From Nevskia sp. (lineage in GTDB: Bacteria; Pseudomonadota; Gammaproteobacteria; Nevskiales; Nevskiaceae): a stretch of DNA of 64,000 bases. Below, piece by piece: positions 1-10,473 of this stretch; position 1 is the first letter of the stretch, and each line of letters starts with the position of its first letter. A program made the translations under genes and the position numbers. The notes beneath the pieces are model-generated. The model worked only from the letters and a program-made list of their open reading frames with translations, was not told where the DNA came from and searched no databases. Where the stretch lies: the NCBI GenBank assembly GCA_031291075.1, contig JARLJS010000095.1:1-64000 (forward strand), given 5' to 3'.

Positions 1-4
1 GGCC

Positions 5-1210
5 ATGGCCGTGCGCGAACGCGAGATCGCCGCGGCGCGCGCGGCGCAGGGGCAGGCGCAGGCCCAACTGGCGGCGGCGCAGGCCGACAACGCCGCGCTG
101 AAGACCGCGCTCGACAAGGAGCGCGAGGCGGCCGCCGAGAAGCTGCAGCTGCTGCAGCAGGTGGGCGAGGAGATGACGCTGCGCTTCAAGCAGCTCTCGC
201 AGGAGATCCTGGAGGACAAGTCGCGCCGCTTCACCCAGCAGAACCAGCAGAACCTCGACCAGCTCCTCAAGCCGCTGCAGGAGAAGATCGCCGGCTTCGA
301 GCGGCAGGTGAAGCAGGCTTACGAGCTGGAGACGCGCGACCGCGTCGCGCTGAAGGAGCAGATCGTGCAGCTGGCGCGGCTCAACCAGCAGGTCTCCGCC
401 GAGGCCAACAACCTGGCCGGCGCGCTGCGCGGCCATACCCGCACCCAGGGCGCCTGGGGCGAGCTGATCCTGGAGCGCATCCTCGAGCTGTCCGGCCTGG
501 AGAAGGGGCGCGAGTACGACACCCAGGCCTCGCACCGCGACGAGGCCGGCCACCTGCTGCGGCCGGACGCCGTGGTGCACCTGCCGGGCGGGCGCGACAT
601 CGTGATCGACGCCAAGGTCTCGCTCACTGCGTACACGCGGCTGAGCGCCGCGGCGGACGAGGCCGAGCGCGCGCTGGCGCTGGCCGAGCACGTGGCCTCG
701 CTGCGCACGCACATCCGCGCGCTCGGCGGCAAGAACTACCACGCGCTGGAGGGCATCGGCTCGCTCGATTTCGTGCTGATGTTCGTGCCCAGCGAGGCGG
801 CCTACATCGAGGCGGTGAAATGCAGCCCCGAGCTGTACGAGGAGGCGCTGGCGCAGAACATCGGCCTGGTCTGCCCCTCCACCCTGCTGCCGACCCTGCG
901 CACCGTCGACAACCTGTGGAAGATCGAGCGGCAGGGACGTAACGCGCAGAAGATCGCCGAGGAGGCCGGCCGCCTGTACGACAAGTTCGTCGGCTTCGAG
1001 CAGGACCTGAGCCGGCTCGGCCGCGCCCTCGAGGTGGCGTCGCAGGCCTACGGCGACGCGCGCAGCAAGCTGGTGGAAGGGCCAGGCAACGTGGTGCGCA
1101 AGATCGAGCAGCTGCGCAAGCTGGGCGCCAAGGCCTCCAAGCAGCTGCCGGATCCCCTGCTCGACCGGGCCCTGCCAGACAGCGACGAAGACGGCGCCGA
1201 GAGCGAATAG
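5..1210 (+). CDS. rmuC: DNA recombination protein RmuC
   Basis: N-terminal coiled coil followed by RmuC core (GAWGELILERILELSGL, DAVVHLPGGRDIVIDAKVSL, FVPSEAAYIEA, CPSTLLPTLRTVDNLWK). 5' end may lie upstream of the window. Confidence 0.93.
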   Translation: MAVREREIAAARAAQGQAQAQLAAAQADNAALKTALDKEREAAAEKLQLLQQVGEEMTLRFKQLSQEILEDKSRRFTQQNQQNLDQLLKPLQEKIAGFERQVKQAYELETRDRVALKEQIVQLARLNQQVSAEANNLAGALRGHTRTQGAWGELILERILELSGLEKGREYDTQASHRDEAGHLLRPDAVVHLPGGRDIVIDAKVSLTAYTRLSAAADEAERALALAEHVASLRTHIRALGGKNYHALEGIGSLDFVLMFVPSEAAYIEAVKCSPELYEEALAQNIGLVCPSTLLPTLRTVDNLWKIERQGRNAQKIAEEAGRLYDKFVGFEQDLSRLGRALEVASQAYGDARSKLVEGPGNVVRKIEQLRKLGAKASKQLPDPLLDRALPDSDEDGAESE

Positions 1211-1336
1211 CTGGCCGTATACTGACGGCGGACTGTAAGACTGGTCTTCAGGGCGCCGCCTCCTCGGGTCCGCCCGGCAAAGCGAGCCGCGCAGCGCCCG
1301 GATCCTTCCGCGCCGACGTGGCCGAAGGAGGATGCC

Positions 1337-3418
1337 GTGTCGCTTGCGGACATGAACGTGGGGCGTCGCCTCACCCTCGGTTTCGGCGCGGCCCTGGTGC
1401 TGGTGGCCGTCGCCGCCGTCATGACCATGATCCGGCTCGCCGAGACCCGCGACCTGGTAGCCGACACCACCAAGTACTACGCCATCCTCGCCGCGGCGCA
1501 GGCGCTGGGCGAGGACGCCGCCGCCGGCGCCGCGCTGATGGACGAAATGATCCTCACCAACGACGATGCCGGCGCCAGCAAGATCGAAGCGCAGGCGGGC
1601 GCCGCCCGGCCACGCGACGACCAGGCCATGGCCAAGCTAGTCGAGCTGGTCAAGAGCGAGGAGGGCAGGAAGCAGTTGGCCGCGCTGGGCCACGGCCGCG
1701 ACGCGTACGCCGCGGCGTTCGGAGAAACGCTGCAGTACCTGCGCAACGGCCAGAGCTACCAGGCGCGGCAGAGCTTCGACGGCAAGGTGGCGCCATTGGG
1801 CAAGGCATTCCACGCCGATCTGGCGGCCTTCGCCGGCACCCAGATGCAGCACGCGCAGGTCAAGCTCAAGACCTCGGCCTCGGCGCTGGGGTTCAGCATC
1901 TGGATCCTGGCCGCCGGCCTGCTGGTGGCGGTCGCCGCCACCCTGCTGATCGGCCGCTGGACAAGGCGCAACGTCACCCTGCCGCTGGCGCGCGCCACCG
2001 AGGTTTCCGAAGCCGTCGCGGCCGGGCGACTGGACCAGACGGTGGAGCCGCACGGCTGCTACGAGGCCCGCCACCTGCTCGCCGCCTGCCGCACCATGCA
2101 GACGACATTGCGGGAGTTCGTGCGGCAGCAGCAACAGGTGGCCCGCCAGCACGCTGAAGGCTATGTCTCGCGCACCATCCAGGCCGAGCGATTCAAGGGT
2201 GTATTCGCCGAGGTGGCGCAGGCCGTCAACGGACTGATGGCGGCCCAGCTCGCCACCACCATGCGGCTGGTGGAAGTCGCCGGGTGTTACGCGGTCGGCG
2301 ACCTGTCGGCGGACATGGACCGCCTGCCCAACGAGAAGGCGCTGATCACCGAGACCATGGACCGGGCCAAGGCGAGCCTGAGCGCGATGAGCGCCGAGAT
2401 CATGTCGCTGGTGGACTCGGCGCGCAGGGGCGAGCTCGATCAGCGTGGCAATGCCCAGCGCTTCCAGCACGACTTCCGGCACATGATCGAAGGCGTCAAC
2501 CAGACCCTCGACGCCGTGGTGGCACCGATCGGGGAGGTGTCGGCGCTGCTCGCGGCACTGGCCGGTGGCGACCTCAGCCGCGTCATCGAGACCGAGCACC
2601 AGGGGGCGTTCGGCCGCCTCAAGGACGATGCCAACGCCACCGTCGCCGGGCTACGCCGGCTCACCGGCCAGATCCGCGAGGTGAGCGAGTCGATCGACAC
2701 GGCCTCCAGGGAGATCGCCACCGGCAACGGCGACCTGGCGGCGCGCACCGAGCAGCAGGCCGCCAGCCTGGAGCAGACCGCCGCCTCGATGGAAGAGCTC
2801 ACCACCACCGTCAAGCAGAACGCGGAGAACGCCCGGCGCGCCAGCCAGGTGGCGAGCGGCTCCCTCGACACTGCCCGCAGGGGCGGCGAGTCGGTCCAGG
2901 AAGTCGTCAGCACCATGCAGGCGATTCACGAATCGAGCGGCAAGGTGGTGGAGATCATCTCGCTCATCGACGGCATCGCCTTCCAGACCAACATCCTGGC
3001 CCTCAACGCCGCGGTCGAGGCCGCGCGCGCCGGCCAGCAGGGACGCGGCTTCGCGGTGGTGGCCTCGGAGGTGCGCACTCTGGCGCAACGCTCCGCCGCC
3101 GCCGCGCGGGAGATCAGGTCGCTCATCACCGCCTCGACCGAGCGGACGGGTTATGGAATGGCGCTGGTGCAGGAGGCCGGCAAGACCATGGCCGAAGTCG
3201 TGGCCGGCGCGCAGACCGTGGCGGAACTGATGAGCGAGATCACCGCCGCCAGCCGCGAGCAAAGCAGCGGTATCCAGCAGATCAACCAGGCCGTCTCGCA
3301 CATGGACCAGGCCACCCAGCAGAACGCCGCGTTGGTCGAGCAGGTCGCCGCCTCGGCCAAGTCGCTGCAGGACCAGGCCGCCGGCCTGGTGACGGCGGCG
3401 CGGCAGTTCAAGCTCTAG
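1337..3418 (+). CDS. Methyl-accepting chemotaxis protein
   Basis: N-terminal TM and periplasmic helical region, HAMP-like segments, MCP signalling hairpin (IIDGIAFQTNILALNAAVEAARAGQQGRGFAVVASEVRTLAQRSA). Confidence 0.95.
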   Translation: MSLADMNVGRRLTLGFGAALVLVAVAAVMTMIRLAETRDLVADTTKYYAILAAAQALGEDAAAGAALMDEMILTNDDAGASKIEAQAGAARPRDDQAMAKLVELVKSEEGRKQLAALGHGRDAYAAAFGETLQYLRNGQSYQARQSFDGKVAPLGKAFHADLAAFAGTQMQHAQVKLKTSASALGFSIWILAAGLLVAVAATLLIGRWTRRNVTLPLARATEVSEAVAAGRLDQTVEPHGCYEARHLLAACRTMQTTLREFVRQQQQVARQHAEGYVSRTIQAERFKGVFAEVAQAVNGLMAAQLATTMRLVEVAGCYAVGDLSADMDRLPNEKALITETMDRAKASLSAMSAEIMSLVDSARRGELDQRGNAQRFQHDFRHMIEGVNQTLDAVVAPIGEVSALLAALAGGDLSRVIETEHQGAFGRLKDDANATVAGLRRLTGQIREVSESIDTASREIATGNGDLAARTEQQAASLEQTAASMEELTTTVKQNAENARRASQVASGSLDTARRGGESVQEVVSTMQAIHESSGKVVEIISLIDGIAFQTNILALNAAVEAARAGQQGRGFAVVASEVRTLAQRSAAAAREIRSLITASTERTGYGMALVQEAGKTMAEVVAGAQTVAELMSEITAASREQSSGIQQINQAVSHMDQATQQNAALVEQVAASAKSLQDQAAGLVTAARQFKL

Positions 3419-3428
3419 GAAAAAAAGA

Positions 3429-3457
3429 GCCCGGCACGTCTGTCGACGTGCCGGGCC
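3429..3457. terminator. Bidirectional hairpin terminator between convergent genes
   Basis: agcccggcacgtc-tgtc-gacgtgccgggc stem preceded by an A-run (T-run on the minus strand). Confidence 0.7.
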
Positions 3458-3483
3458 ACACGGAGTAAGCGTGGTACGGTGGC

Positions 3484-5727
3484 TTACTGATTGCTCACGC
3501 AGGCCTCATAGACATCGAGCTGGCCGATCACCGACAGCAGCCCGCCGTTGCTGACCTGCACCGTGTCGAACGGCCTGCTGGCCTGGAAGCTCAGGAAGCC
3601 GCCATTGACGTTGCCGACCGGGATGGTGAGCAGGCCTACGCCGAGCGTGCCGCTGGCCAGCGTCACCGGGCCGTCCGCCGGCTTGCCGGCGAGCTCGGTC
3701 GACAGCGACACCGAGCGCAGCAGGCTGGCGGTGAGCAGCTCGTTGGGCGCCGCCACGATGAAGCCGACGGTGCGTCCGATCGGGAACACGGTCGGCGTGG
3801 TATTGCTCAGGCTCGGTCCGACGGTGAGCGTCTCCGTGCCCAGGATTCCCACCGCGTTGTTGATCACCGAGTACGGCTTGGTGGCCTGCGTCACGCCCGG
3901 GGTCACCACGTTCTGCGGCTGGCTCACCGAGCACCCCAGACAGCCGCCGGATGAGGCGTCGCTCTCGACGTAGGGCGTCGCCAGCAGGCCGGTGCTGGGC
4001 TGGCCGATGCCGCAGTCGTCCGCCACCGAGGCGCCGCTGACGGTGAGCAGGGCGTTCGCCGCGGCGCTACCCGAGGGGCCGGTGCACACCAGCGTGTACG
4101 AGTAGGCCCCGGCGTTGCTCAGCACGCCGGTGCTGGAGGTGCCGGACAGCGGTTCCGAACCGCTCCAGGAGCCGCTGGCGGTGCACGAGGTGGCGTTGGT
4201 CGAACTCCAGGTGATGATCGACGACTGGCCGGGCTGGATCGAAACCGGGTTGACCGCGATCGTCACCGTGGGCGGCGGCGGCGTGCCCACCGTCACCGTG
4301 GTCGAGCTGGAGGCGCTGCCGTTGGGGCCGCCGCAGGTCAGGGTGTAGTTGTAGACACCCGCGGTGTTGAACGGACCCACCGGGTAGCTCGGCGGCGCGT
4401 TGGCCGTCGGCTGACTGCCGCTCCAGTTGCCGCTGGCGGAGCACACGCTGACGTTGGTGCTGCTCCAGGTCAGTGACGAACTGCCGCCCACCGCCACGCT
4501 GGCCGGCGTGGCGGTGATCGTCACCGTCGGCATCAGGCTGCTCGACACGAACAGGTTGGTGACGTTGGCGCCGGAGCCGCCCGGACCGGTGCAGGACAGC
4601 ACGTAGCTGTAGGTGCCTGTGGTCGACGGCGCGGTGACGTTGAAGGTCCCGCTGGTCGGCTGGGACCCCGTCCAGTTGTCGTCGCCGTCACCGCCGGAGG
4701 CGGAGCAGGTGCTCGCGTTGGTGGTCGACCAGTACACCACGGCCACCTGGCCCGGCTGGATCGAGGACGGGCTGACGTTGATCGTCACTGTCGGCGCCGG
4801 AACCGGGCCCACCGTCACTGATGCGGTGCCCACGCCGCTGCCGGAGGCGTCGGTGCAGGTCAGCACGTAGCTATAGGTGCCGACGGTAGTGGATGCGGTG
4901 ACGCTGCCGCTGCCGCTGCCGGGCTCCGCTCCCTTCCATGGGGCCGCGCCGGTGCCGCCGGATGCCACGCAGGTCGCGCTCGGATCCGACGACGACCAGC
5001 TCAGGGTGAGCGAAGCGCCGGCCTGGACCGCTGCGGGAGTGGCGGTCAAGGTCACCGTGGGGCCGGTACCGCCGCCGCTGGAGGAGGAACTACTGCCCGA
5101 GGACGAGGAGCTGCCCGACGAACTGCTGCTCGATGACGACGAACTGCCGGATGACGAACTGCTGGATGACGAGCTGCTCGACGACGAAGAGCTGCCCGAC
5201 GAGCTGCTGCTCGAGGAGCCGCTGCTGGAAGACGAGGAGCTGCCCGACGACGAGCTGCCGCCCGACGAACTGGAGGAAGAGCCGCTGCCGCCCGTCACGG
5301 TGACCGAGGTCGTGCCGACCGCGCTGCCGCTGGTGTCGGTGCAGGTCAGGGCGTAGCTGTACTGGCCCGCCGTGCTGGGGGCCGTGATGGTGGTGCCGGC
5401 GCTGAACGCGGGCTCTGGGCCCGCCCAGCCATCGGTGCCGTTGCCGACGCCGCCGGATGCGGTACAGCTGGCACTCTGGTCGGAGGCCTGCCAGGCGAGC
5501 AGGAATGTTTGGCCGGCCGCCACCATGCTGGACGAGGCGGTGATGGTCACCGTGAGCCCGGAGCCGCCGCTGCTGCTGCCTGACGAACTGCCGCCGCTGC
5601 TGCTGCTGGATGAGCTGCCGCTGGCGTTGCCACTGTCGGCGGAGCAGCCCGCCAGCGCCAAGCCTGCGCACATCAGCAACGCACTTGCGCCGCGTGAAAG
5701 CGCTCCAAATCCGATCCTGCCTTCCAT
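3484..5727 (-). CDS. Secreted lipoprotein with poly-Ser/Gly linkers and about five tandem Ig-like repeats
   Basis: Lipobox LALAGCSAD; Ser/Gly tracts; repeated units of the form VTITATPASVxxGxSxxLTWSSTNxxxCxASG...GxYxYxLTCTGPxGSxxxxxxxVT. Confidence 0.8.
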   Translation of the reverse strand: MEGRIGFGALSRGASALLMCAGLALAGCSADSGNASGSSSSSSSGGSSSGSSSGGSGLTVTITASSSMVAAGQTFLLAWQASDQSASCTASGGVGNGTDGWAGPEPAFSAGTTITAPSTAGQYSYALTCTDTSGSAVGTTSVTVTGGSGSSSSSSGGSSSSGSSSSSSSGSSSSSSSGSSSSSSSSSSSSSSSGSSSSSSSSSSGSSSSSGSSSSSSGGGTGPTVTLTATPAAVQAGASLTLSWSSSDPSATCVASGGTGAAPWKGAEPGSGSGSVTASTTVGTYSYVLTCTDASGSGVGTASVTVGPVPAPTVTINVSPSSIQPGQVAVVYWSTTNASTCSASGGDGDDNWTGSQPTSGTFNVTAPSTTGTYSYVLSCTGPGGSGANVTNLFVSSSLMPTVTITATPASVAVGGSSSLTWSSTNVSVCSASGNWSGSQPTANAPPSYPVGPFNTAGVYNYTLTCGGPNGSASSSTTVTVGTPPPPTVTIAVNPVSIQPGQSSIITWSSTNATSCTASGSWSGSEPLSGTSSTGVLSNAGAYSYTLVCTGPSGSAAANALLTVSGASVADDCGIGQPSTGLLATPYVESDASSGGCLGCSVSQPQNVVTPGVTQATKPYSVINNAVGILGTETLTVGPSLSNTTPTVFPIGRTVGFIVAAPNELLTASLLRSVSLSTELAGKPADGPVTLASGTLGVGLLTIPVGNVNGGFLSFQASRPFDTVQVSNGGLLSVIGQLDVYEACVSNQ

Positions 5728-5775
5728 GACGAAAACCCTCCCTGTGCCTGACCTAAGCAGTGCGCAACCCGCGCA

Positions 5776-6873
5776 CTATTTTTCGAGTACGTGGAACTCC
5801 ACCCGGCGATTGCGCTCGCGGTCCGCCGCGGTGCGCTCCGGTTTGATCAGTGGCCGGCTCTTGCCGTAGCCGCGGGCGATCAGCTGTTCGGGTTTGGCGC
5901 CCCTGCTGATCAGGTAACGGCGCACGGCCTCCGCGCGCCGCTGGGACAGCTTCAGATTGGCCGCGGCGCCGCCGACGCCGTCGGTGTGGCCGGCGATCTC
6001 CACTTTCAGCGTGGGCTGGCCGGTGAACGCCGGCGCCACCGTGTCGAGTATGGTCTCGGCGTTGGCGGTCAGCGTGGCCTTGTTGAACTCGAAGCTCACG
6101 CCGTTCAGCGCGATCTCCTGGCCCGGGATCACGCAGCCGTGGGCATCCACCTTCAGGCCCTTGGGGGTGCCGGGGCACAGGTCGTGCTCGTCGTCCACGC
6201 CGTCGCCGTCGCTGTCCACCCAGGGACGCGGCACTTCCTTGATGACTTCCTTGACCTCCACCGGTGCGGAAGGTGCCTGCACGCTGCGCTCGATCACCCG
6301 CCCGAGCGGGATTTCGACGCCGAGCAGGGTGCGGTAGTCGTTGAAGCCGTAATGGCCCAGGTAGTGGTAGAAGTCATGCAGATAGCGGCCTTCCACGCGC
6401 ACGCGGATGCCGTGGTAGAGCGGCTGGGTCACCAGGCCGATGCCGGCGTCCGGCGCGAACGTCCCGGCCGACTGCGTCTGCGGTACCACGTCCTGGTACA
6501 TGCCGCCCACGCCGATCAGGCCGAAAGGCGTCACCGGCGCCTTGCGGCGGTCGAACAGGCTGTAGGTGAGATCGACGGTGGCGCCCCACTGGTAGAAGTC
6601 GGTGCCGCCGGTGTTGCCGGTCTCGAACACCGAGCCCTGGATATTGGCCTCGACGCCGAAATGGTCGGTGAACTGGTAGCCGTAAATCCCGGACGCCGTG
6701 AAGCCGCTGCGCAGCGTGCCGCGGCGGCGGTCCGGCAGGGCATAACCGGGGAGCACCGCGATGTAGTCGGGGGAGATGTAGCTGGTTTCCGAACGGCCGC
6801 CGGTACCGTCCTGGGCCGCGGCTGCGGATGCGAGCGCGAGCAGCGCCAACGCAAAGCATACGTGGGTACGCAT
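5776..6873 (-). CDS. OmpA family outer membrane protein (beta barrel plus TSP3-like DSDGDGVDDEHDLCP plus OmpA C-terminal domain)
   Basis: Signal peptide MRTHVCFALALLALASAAAAQ; OmpA peptidoglycan-binding motif VEIAGHTDGVGGAAANLKLSQRRAEAVRRYL. Start chosen at the internal Met preceding the signal peptide. Confidence 0.9.
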   Translation of the reverse strand: MRTHVCFALALLALASAAAAQDGTGGRSETSYISPDYIAVLPGYALPDRRRGTLRSGFTASGIYGYQFTDHFGVEANIQGSVFETGNTGGTDFYQWGATVDLTYSLFDRRKAPVTPFGLIGVGGMYQDVVPQTQSAGTFAPDAGIGLVTQPLYHGIRVRVEGRYLHDFYHYLGHYGFNDYRTLLGVEIPLGRVIERSVQAPSAPVEVKEVIKEVPRPWVDSDGDGVDDEHDLCPGTPKGLKVDAHGCVIPGQEIALNGVSFEFNKATLTANAETILDTVAPAFTGQPTLKVEIAGHTDGVGGAAANLKLSQRRAEAVRRYLISRGAKPEQLIARGYGKSRPLIKPERTAADRERNRRVEFHVLEK

Positions 6874-7083
6874 TGTACGGGTTCCTTCCCTGGGCAACTC
6901 CCTGCTTATCCAGCGTAACGAAACGAATTTCGCGAGCTGTTTCCTTGGCACAACTCGGCTTACTATCCGCGAGATGCGCCCGGCAGTCAACGAGCTTTAC
7001 CCGCCGTTGTCCCTGCTGCGGCGGACGCCTATGACATGAACGAATCGTCGGGTTGCGTGTTCGCGACGGCACCGCATTGAAAC

Positions 7084-7157
7084 TGGAGCGGGTGATGGGA
7101 ATCGAACCCACGTTAGCAGCTTGGGAAGCTGCAGTTCTACCATTGAACTACACCCGC
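7084..7157 (-). tRNA. tRNA-Gly (anticodon CCC)
   Basis: Reverse complement gcgggtgtagttcaatggtagaactgcagcttcccaagctgctaacgtgggttcgattcccatcacccgctcca folds as a cloverleaf with encoded CCA and anticodon loop TTCCCAA. Confidence 0.95.
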
Positions 7158-7287
7158 GCGTCCGTGGTGAATTCTAGTCGATCGTTCCCCGGCTGTGTCG
7201 ACTGCAACCCGGCAGGCCCGCTCCGGTTAACTCTTGACCATCGATGTGCATCGCGGCAATTCTGACAACCCAAGAGGGAGTCCGCAT

Positions 7288-8157
7288 TTGAAAACGTTTG
7301 AGAACAAGGTTGCTGCCATCACCGGCGCCGGTTCGGGAATGGGGCGCTCGCTTGCCCTGGAGCTGGCTTCGCAACATTGCGAGCTGGCTCTGAGCGACGT
7401 CAACGAAAGTGCGTTGGAGGAGACCGTCCGGCTGGCGTCTCCCACCGGCGTCAGGATCACTTCGAAAAAGGTCGACGTGGCCGACCGTGAGCAGGTCTGC
7501 GCCTGGGCCTCCGACGTTGTGCGCGACCACGGCCGGGTCAACCTGATATTCAACAATGCCGGCGTGTCCCTGGCCTCGACGGTGGAAGGTGTGTCCTATG
7601 AGGACATGGAGTGGATCGTCGGCATCAACTTCTGGGGCGTGGTCTACGGGACCAAGGCCTTTCTGCCGCACCTCAAGGCCTCCGGCGACGGGCATATCGT
7701 CAACATGTCGAGCCTGTTCGGGTTGATGTCCGCGCCCGCCGGCAGCGCCTACAACGCCACCAAGTTCGCGGTGCGCGGCTTTACGGAAGCATTGCGCCAG
7801 GAGCTGGAGCTGGCAAATCTGCCGGTCAGCGCGACCAGCGTGCATCCGGGCGGGATCAAGACCAACATCGTGCGCTGGGGGCGCCGCGATGCGTCGGTGC
7901 GCGCGATCGGCCTGGACGAAACCCAGCCGTTCGACGAAATCGAGAAAAGATTCATGACCACTGCCGACCGCGCGGCACAGATCATTCTGCGCGCGGTGCG
8001 CAACAACAAGCGGCGCGTGCTGGTGGGAACGGATGCCGTCATCATCGACAAGCTCGTACGGATGTTTCCCGCGGGGTACCAGTGGATCATCGTGTCCCTG
8101 AGCCGCCTGAGGTTGCGTCTGTCGGGCGGCAAGCAGCGCATGGCTGATTCACCGTAG
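7288..8157 (+). CDS. SDR family NAD(P)-dependent oxidoreductase
   Basis: AAITGAGSGMGRSLAL cofactor motif, NNAG, YNATK catalytic motif. TTG start after gagggag RBS (track ORF begins at 7234). Confidence 0.88.
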   Translation: MKTFENKVAAITGAGSGMGRSLALELASQHCELALSDVNESALEETVRLASPTGVRITSKKVDVADREQVCAWASDVVRDHGRVNLIFNNAGVSLASTVEGVSYEDMEWIVGINFWGVVYGTKAFLPHLKASGDGHIVNMSSLFGLMSAPAGSAYNATKFAVRGFTEALRQELELANLPVSATSVHPGGIKTNIVRWGRRDASVRAIGLDETQPFDEIEKRFMTTADRAAQIILRAVRNNKRRVLVGTDAVIIDKLVRMFPAGYQWIIVSLSRLRLRLSGGKQRMADSP

Positions 8158-8457
8158 TCAGTATTGATCGCCGCTCGTATCGTGCGCTGACCAAATCCCA
8201 ACGTCGCACCCGGCCCACGGGCCGGCATTGTTGCGCCAAGGGGGAAAATGGCCTAATCTGACAAAATGGCGCTTGTTCTGTAAATTTTGTTGTGCCGCGT
8301 CATATCCGGTCACGGCCGTGAAAGCAGGATGCGCCATGAGTTATCCCCGCAGTGAACTGGTCAAAACGGAAGACCGCGTGACGCCAACGGGCCGGAAGGC
8401 ACTGTCGCGTGGTTCGAACTGAACTGTAGTGACCAGCCCATCCAGGAGCGTAAATCG

Positions 8458-9324
8458 ATGAGTGGTGCAGCACTACAAGGCGAGCCGGTGCCAGCCAGGT
8501 TGAGAGGCGAGGACGTCGGTATTCCGGTCAGGAAGCTGGGCCTGCAATACGGCGACAACGTGCCCGAGTTCTGGTTCGGCGACAATGCGCTCCTGACCTG
8601 CCTTTTCGCCAGCTTCTCCGCCAGCCTGCCCGGCGGCGAGGGGCAATTCATTCACAGCGTCAGGAACTATCAGGATCAGATCAAGGATCCCCTGTTGATG
8701 GCCCAGGTCCGTGCCTTTATCGGCCAGGAGGCACAACATTCCCGCGAACATGAAGCGCTGAACAAGTGCATGCAAGCCAAGGGCTATCCGATCGGCAGGA
8801 TCGAAAGGCTCTTGGAGAAGATCAATAAATCGCAGCGCGAGCATGCGGCACCCAAGCGACAGCTGGTAATGACCGTCTGCGGCGAGCACATCACGGCGTT
8901 GATGGCGGACTATTACATCAGCAAGAACCCCGAGACGCTCGGCATGGTGCATCCGAGCGTGCGGAAGATCTGGGCCTGGCACTCGATCGAGGAATCCGAG
9001 CACAAGGCCGTGGCGTTCGACGTTTATATGAAGCTGGTCGGTGACCGCAAGTACCTGTGCCGGCAGATGCGGATCAGTATCTTCATGTTCCTGCTCACAG
9101 CCCCCCTCCTGGCGCTGTACCTGCTCATGTACAGCGGGCGCTTTTTCAGCTGGAAGACCTGGAGGGAAGGCCTTCCCCTCCTGTGGCGAATGCTGAGGGA
9201 CTCCCGGCACGACTTCCGGGATTTCTACAAGCCGGACTTCCATCCGTCGCAGCACGACAACACTGAAAAACTGAACGCGGCTCGCGCACGCTACCTTGGC
9301 GAGTACGGTCCACAGCCGGGCTGA
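8458..9324 (+). CDS. Predicted metal-dependent hydrolase (COG3687-like)
   Basis: Conserved His/Glu pattern (FIGQEAQHSREHEALN, WAWHSIEESEHKAVAFDVY). Confidence 0.8.
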   Translation: MSGAALQGEPVPARLRGEDVGIPVRKLGLQYGDNVPEFWFGDNALLTCLFASFSASLPGGEGQFIHSVRNYQDQIKDPLLMAQVRAFIGQEAQHSREHEALNKCMQAKGYPIGRIERLLEKINKSQREHAAPKRQLVMTVCGEHITALMADYYISKNPETLGMVHPSVRKIWAWHSIEESEHKAVAFDVYMKLVGDRKYLCRQMRISIFMFLLTAPLLALYLLMYSGRFFSWKTWREGLPLLWRMLRDSRHDFRDFYKPDFHPSQHDNTEKLNAARARYLGEYGPQPG

Positions 9325-9492
9325 CGCCGGTGTTGGCAGCAAGGGGCAACGCAGGGTTATCTCTGCGCTGGGTTGAAGTATTCCGGGCTACCAACGATCC
9401 AATCGCGGCCGCTGCACCACTGAGGGCGGCGTAACGCGGCATTGCGACATATTTCGGAGGCCAGCGCCCGGCGCCCGGCCGCTGTTTCCGCA

Positions 9493-10473
9493 CTACCAGG
9501 CCGGATGGACCGGACTGTCCGGCGTGTGATCCGCCGGCGCCGGATCGAACCCGCCCGCTGCCGTGCCATAAGCGGGCGCGATCCGCGGCGTGACCGCATC
9601 GATCGAACGCCTGAGGTCCGTCGCCATTGCGTTCAGCCAGTGGTAGCGCCGGGCATAGCGCGCGCGCTTCCTGGCGGGGATGTCGCCGGGCTCGCGTGGC
9701 GGCGTTGTCGCGCTCATCTCGATCCAGTCGCCGTATGCGCTGCCGCCGGCCTCGAGCCACAGTTCCTCGTAACTGCAGCGTACGTGGCCGCCGTAGCTGC
9801 GGGCGTAATGGCCGTGCTGATAGACGTGGCGCGAGTCGCGGATTCCCATCACGCTGTGTGCGCCCAGCCGGTCCGCCAGTTGCCGGCTGGCCCAGAGCAG
9901 CAGGGCCTTGGGCCGCATGCCGTGATAGTCGCGGGTGAAGTCGCGGATCAGTTCCAGGGTGTCGGCGCCATTGTCGGCGTGGATACAGCCGATGCGCAGC
10001 GCCAGCCCGCCCGGACCGGAGGGATCGATGGTGAAGGTCAGGGAGCACAGCCGGCGGCGGTCGGCGCGGCGGCGCAGGCTCAGCGTGATCTCACCTTCGT
10101 TGCCGAAGCGCGGCTCGTAGGAAAGGAACAGTTCGTAGCCCCGCTCCGATTTGTCCAGGCCGGCGAGGAACAAGCCGTCGCGGAGGTAGACCGGCACCAC
10201 GAAGGCCGTGCCCAGGTGCTGCATGACAAAGCGGTAGTGGCCGACCACAGCCTGCAGGCGACGGGCGCGGCTCCACGAGGACGAAAGATAGGGGCGGCGG
10301 GCCCGGTGCAGGATCATCGGATCCCTGCGCAGCAGCGGTTCCAGCGGAGATCCTGCCAGCAGGCGCAACAGGGGTGCGACCCAGGGCCAGCAGAGCCAGA
10401 TCCTGGCGGCGTAGCGCAACCGTTCCTTCCGGCGCGGTATGCGCGCCGATAGTTCCCACACCCTGATGCTCAT
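9493..10473 (-). CDS. VirK/YbjX family (DUF535) protein
   Basis: DUF535-like features: RRPYLSSSWSRARRLQAVVGHYRFV and KALLLWASRQLADRLGAHSVMGI. Start at internal Met MSIRVWEL; ORF extends to 10608. Confidence 0.75.
   Translation of the reverse strand: MSIRVWELSARIPRRKERLRYAARIWLCWPWVAPLLRLLAGSPLEPLLRRDPMILHRARRPYLSSSWSRARRLQAVVGHYRFVMQHLGTAFVVPVYLRDGLFLAGLDKSERGYELFLSYEPRFGNEGEITLSLRRRADRRRLCSLTFTIDPSGPGGLALRIGCIHADNGADTLELIRDFTRDYHGMRPKALLLWASRQLADRLGAHSVMGIRDSRHVYQHGHYARSYGGHVRCSYEELWLEAGGSAYGDWIEMSATTPPREPGDIPARKRARYARRYHWLNAMATDLRRSIDAVTPRIAPAYGTAAGGFDPAPADHTPDSPVHPAW

Noticed and set aside
5090-5290. Possible CRISPR-like or minisatellite array
   Set aside because: Irregular Ser/Gly codon run inside a CDS, with no regular repeat-spacer structure.
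4877-5356. Asp/Glu/Leu-rich ORF (DDELPDELL...) resembling an acidic repeat protein
   Set aside because: Antisense of the poly-Ser linker of the Ig-repeat lipoprotein.
5090-5671. Gln/Arg-rich minus strand ORF (RQQQRRQFVRQQQ)
   Set aside because: Alternative frame of the same Ser codon repeat.
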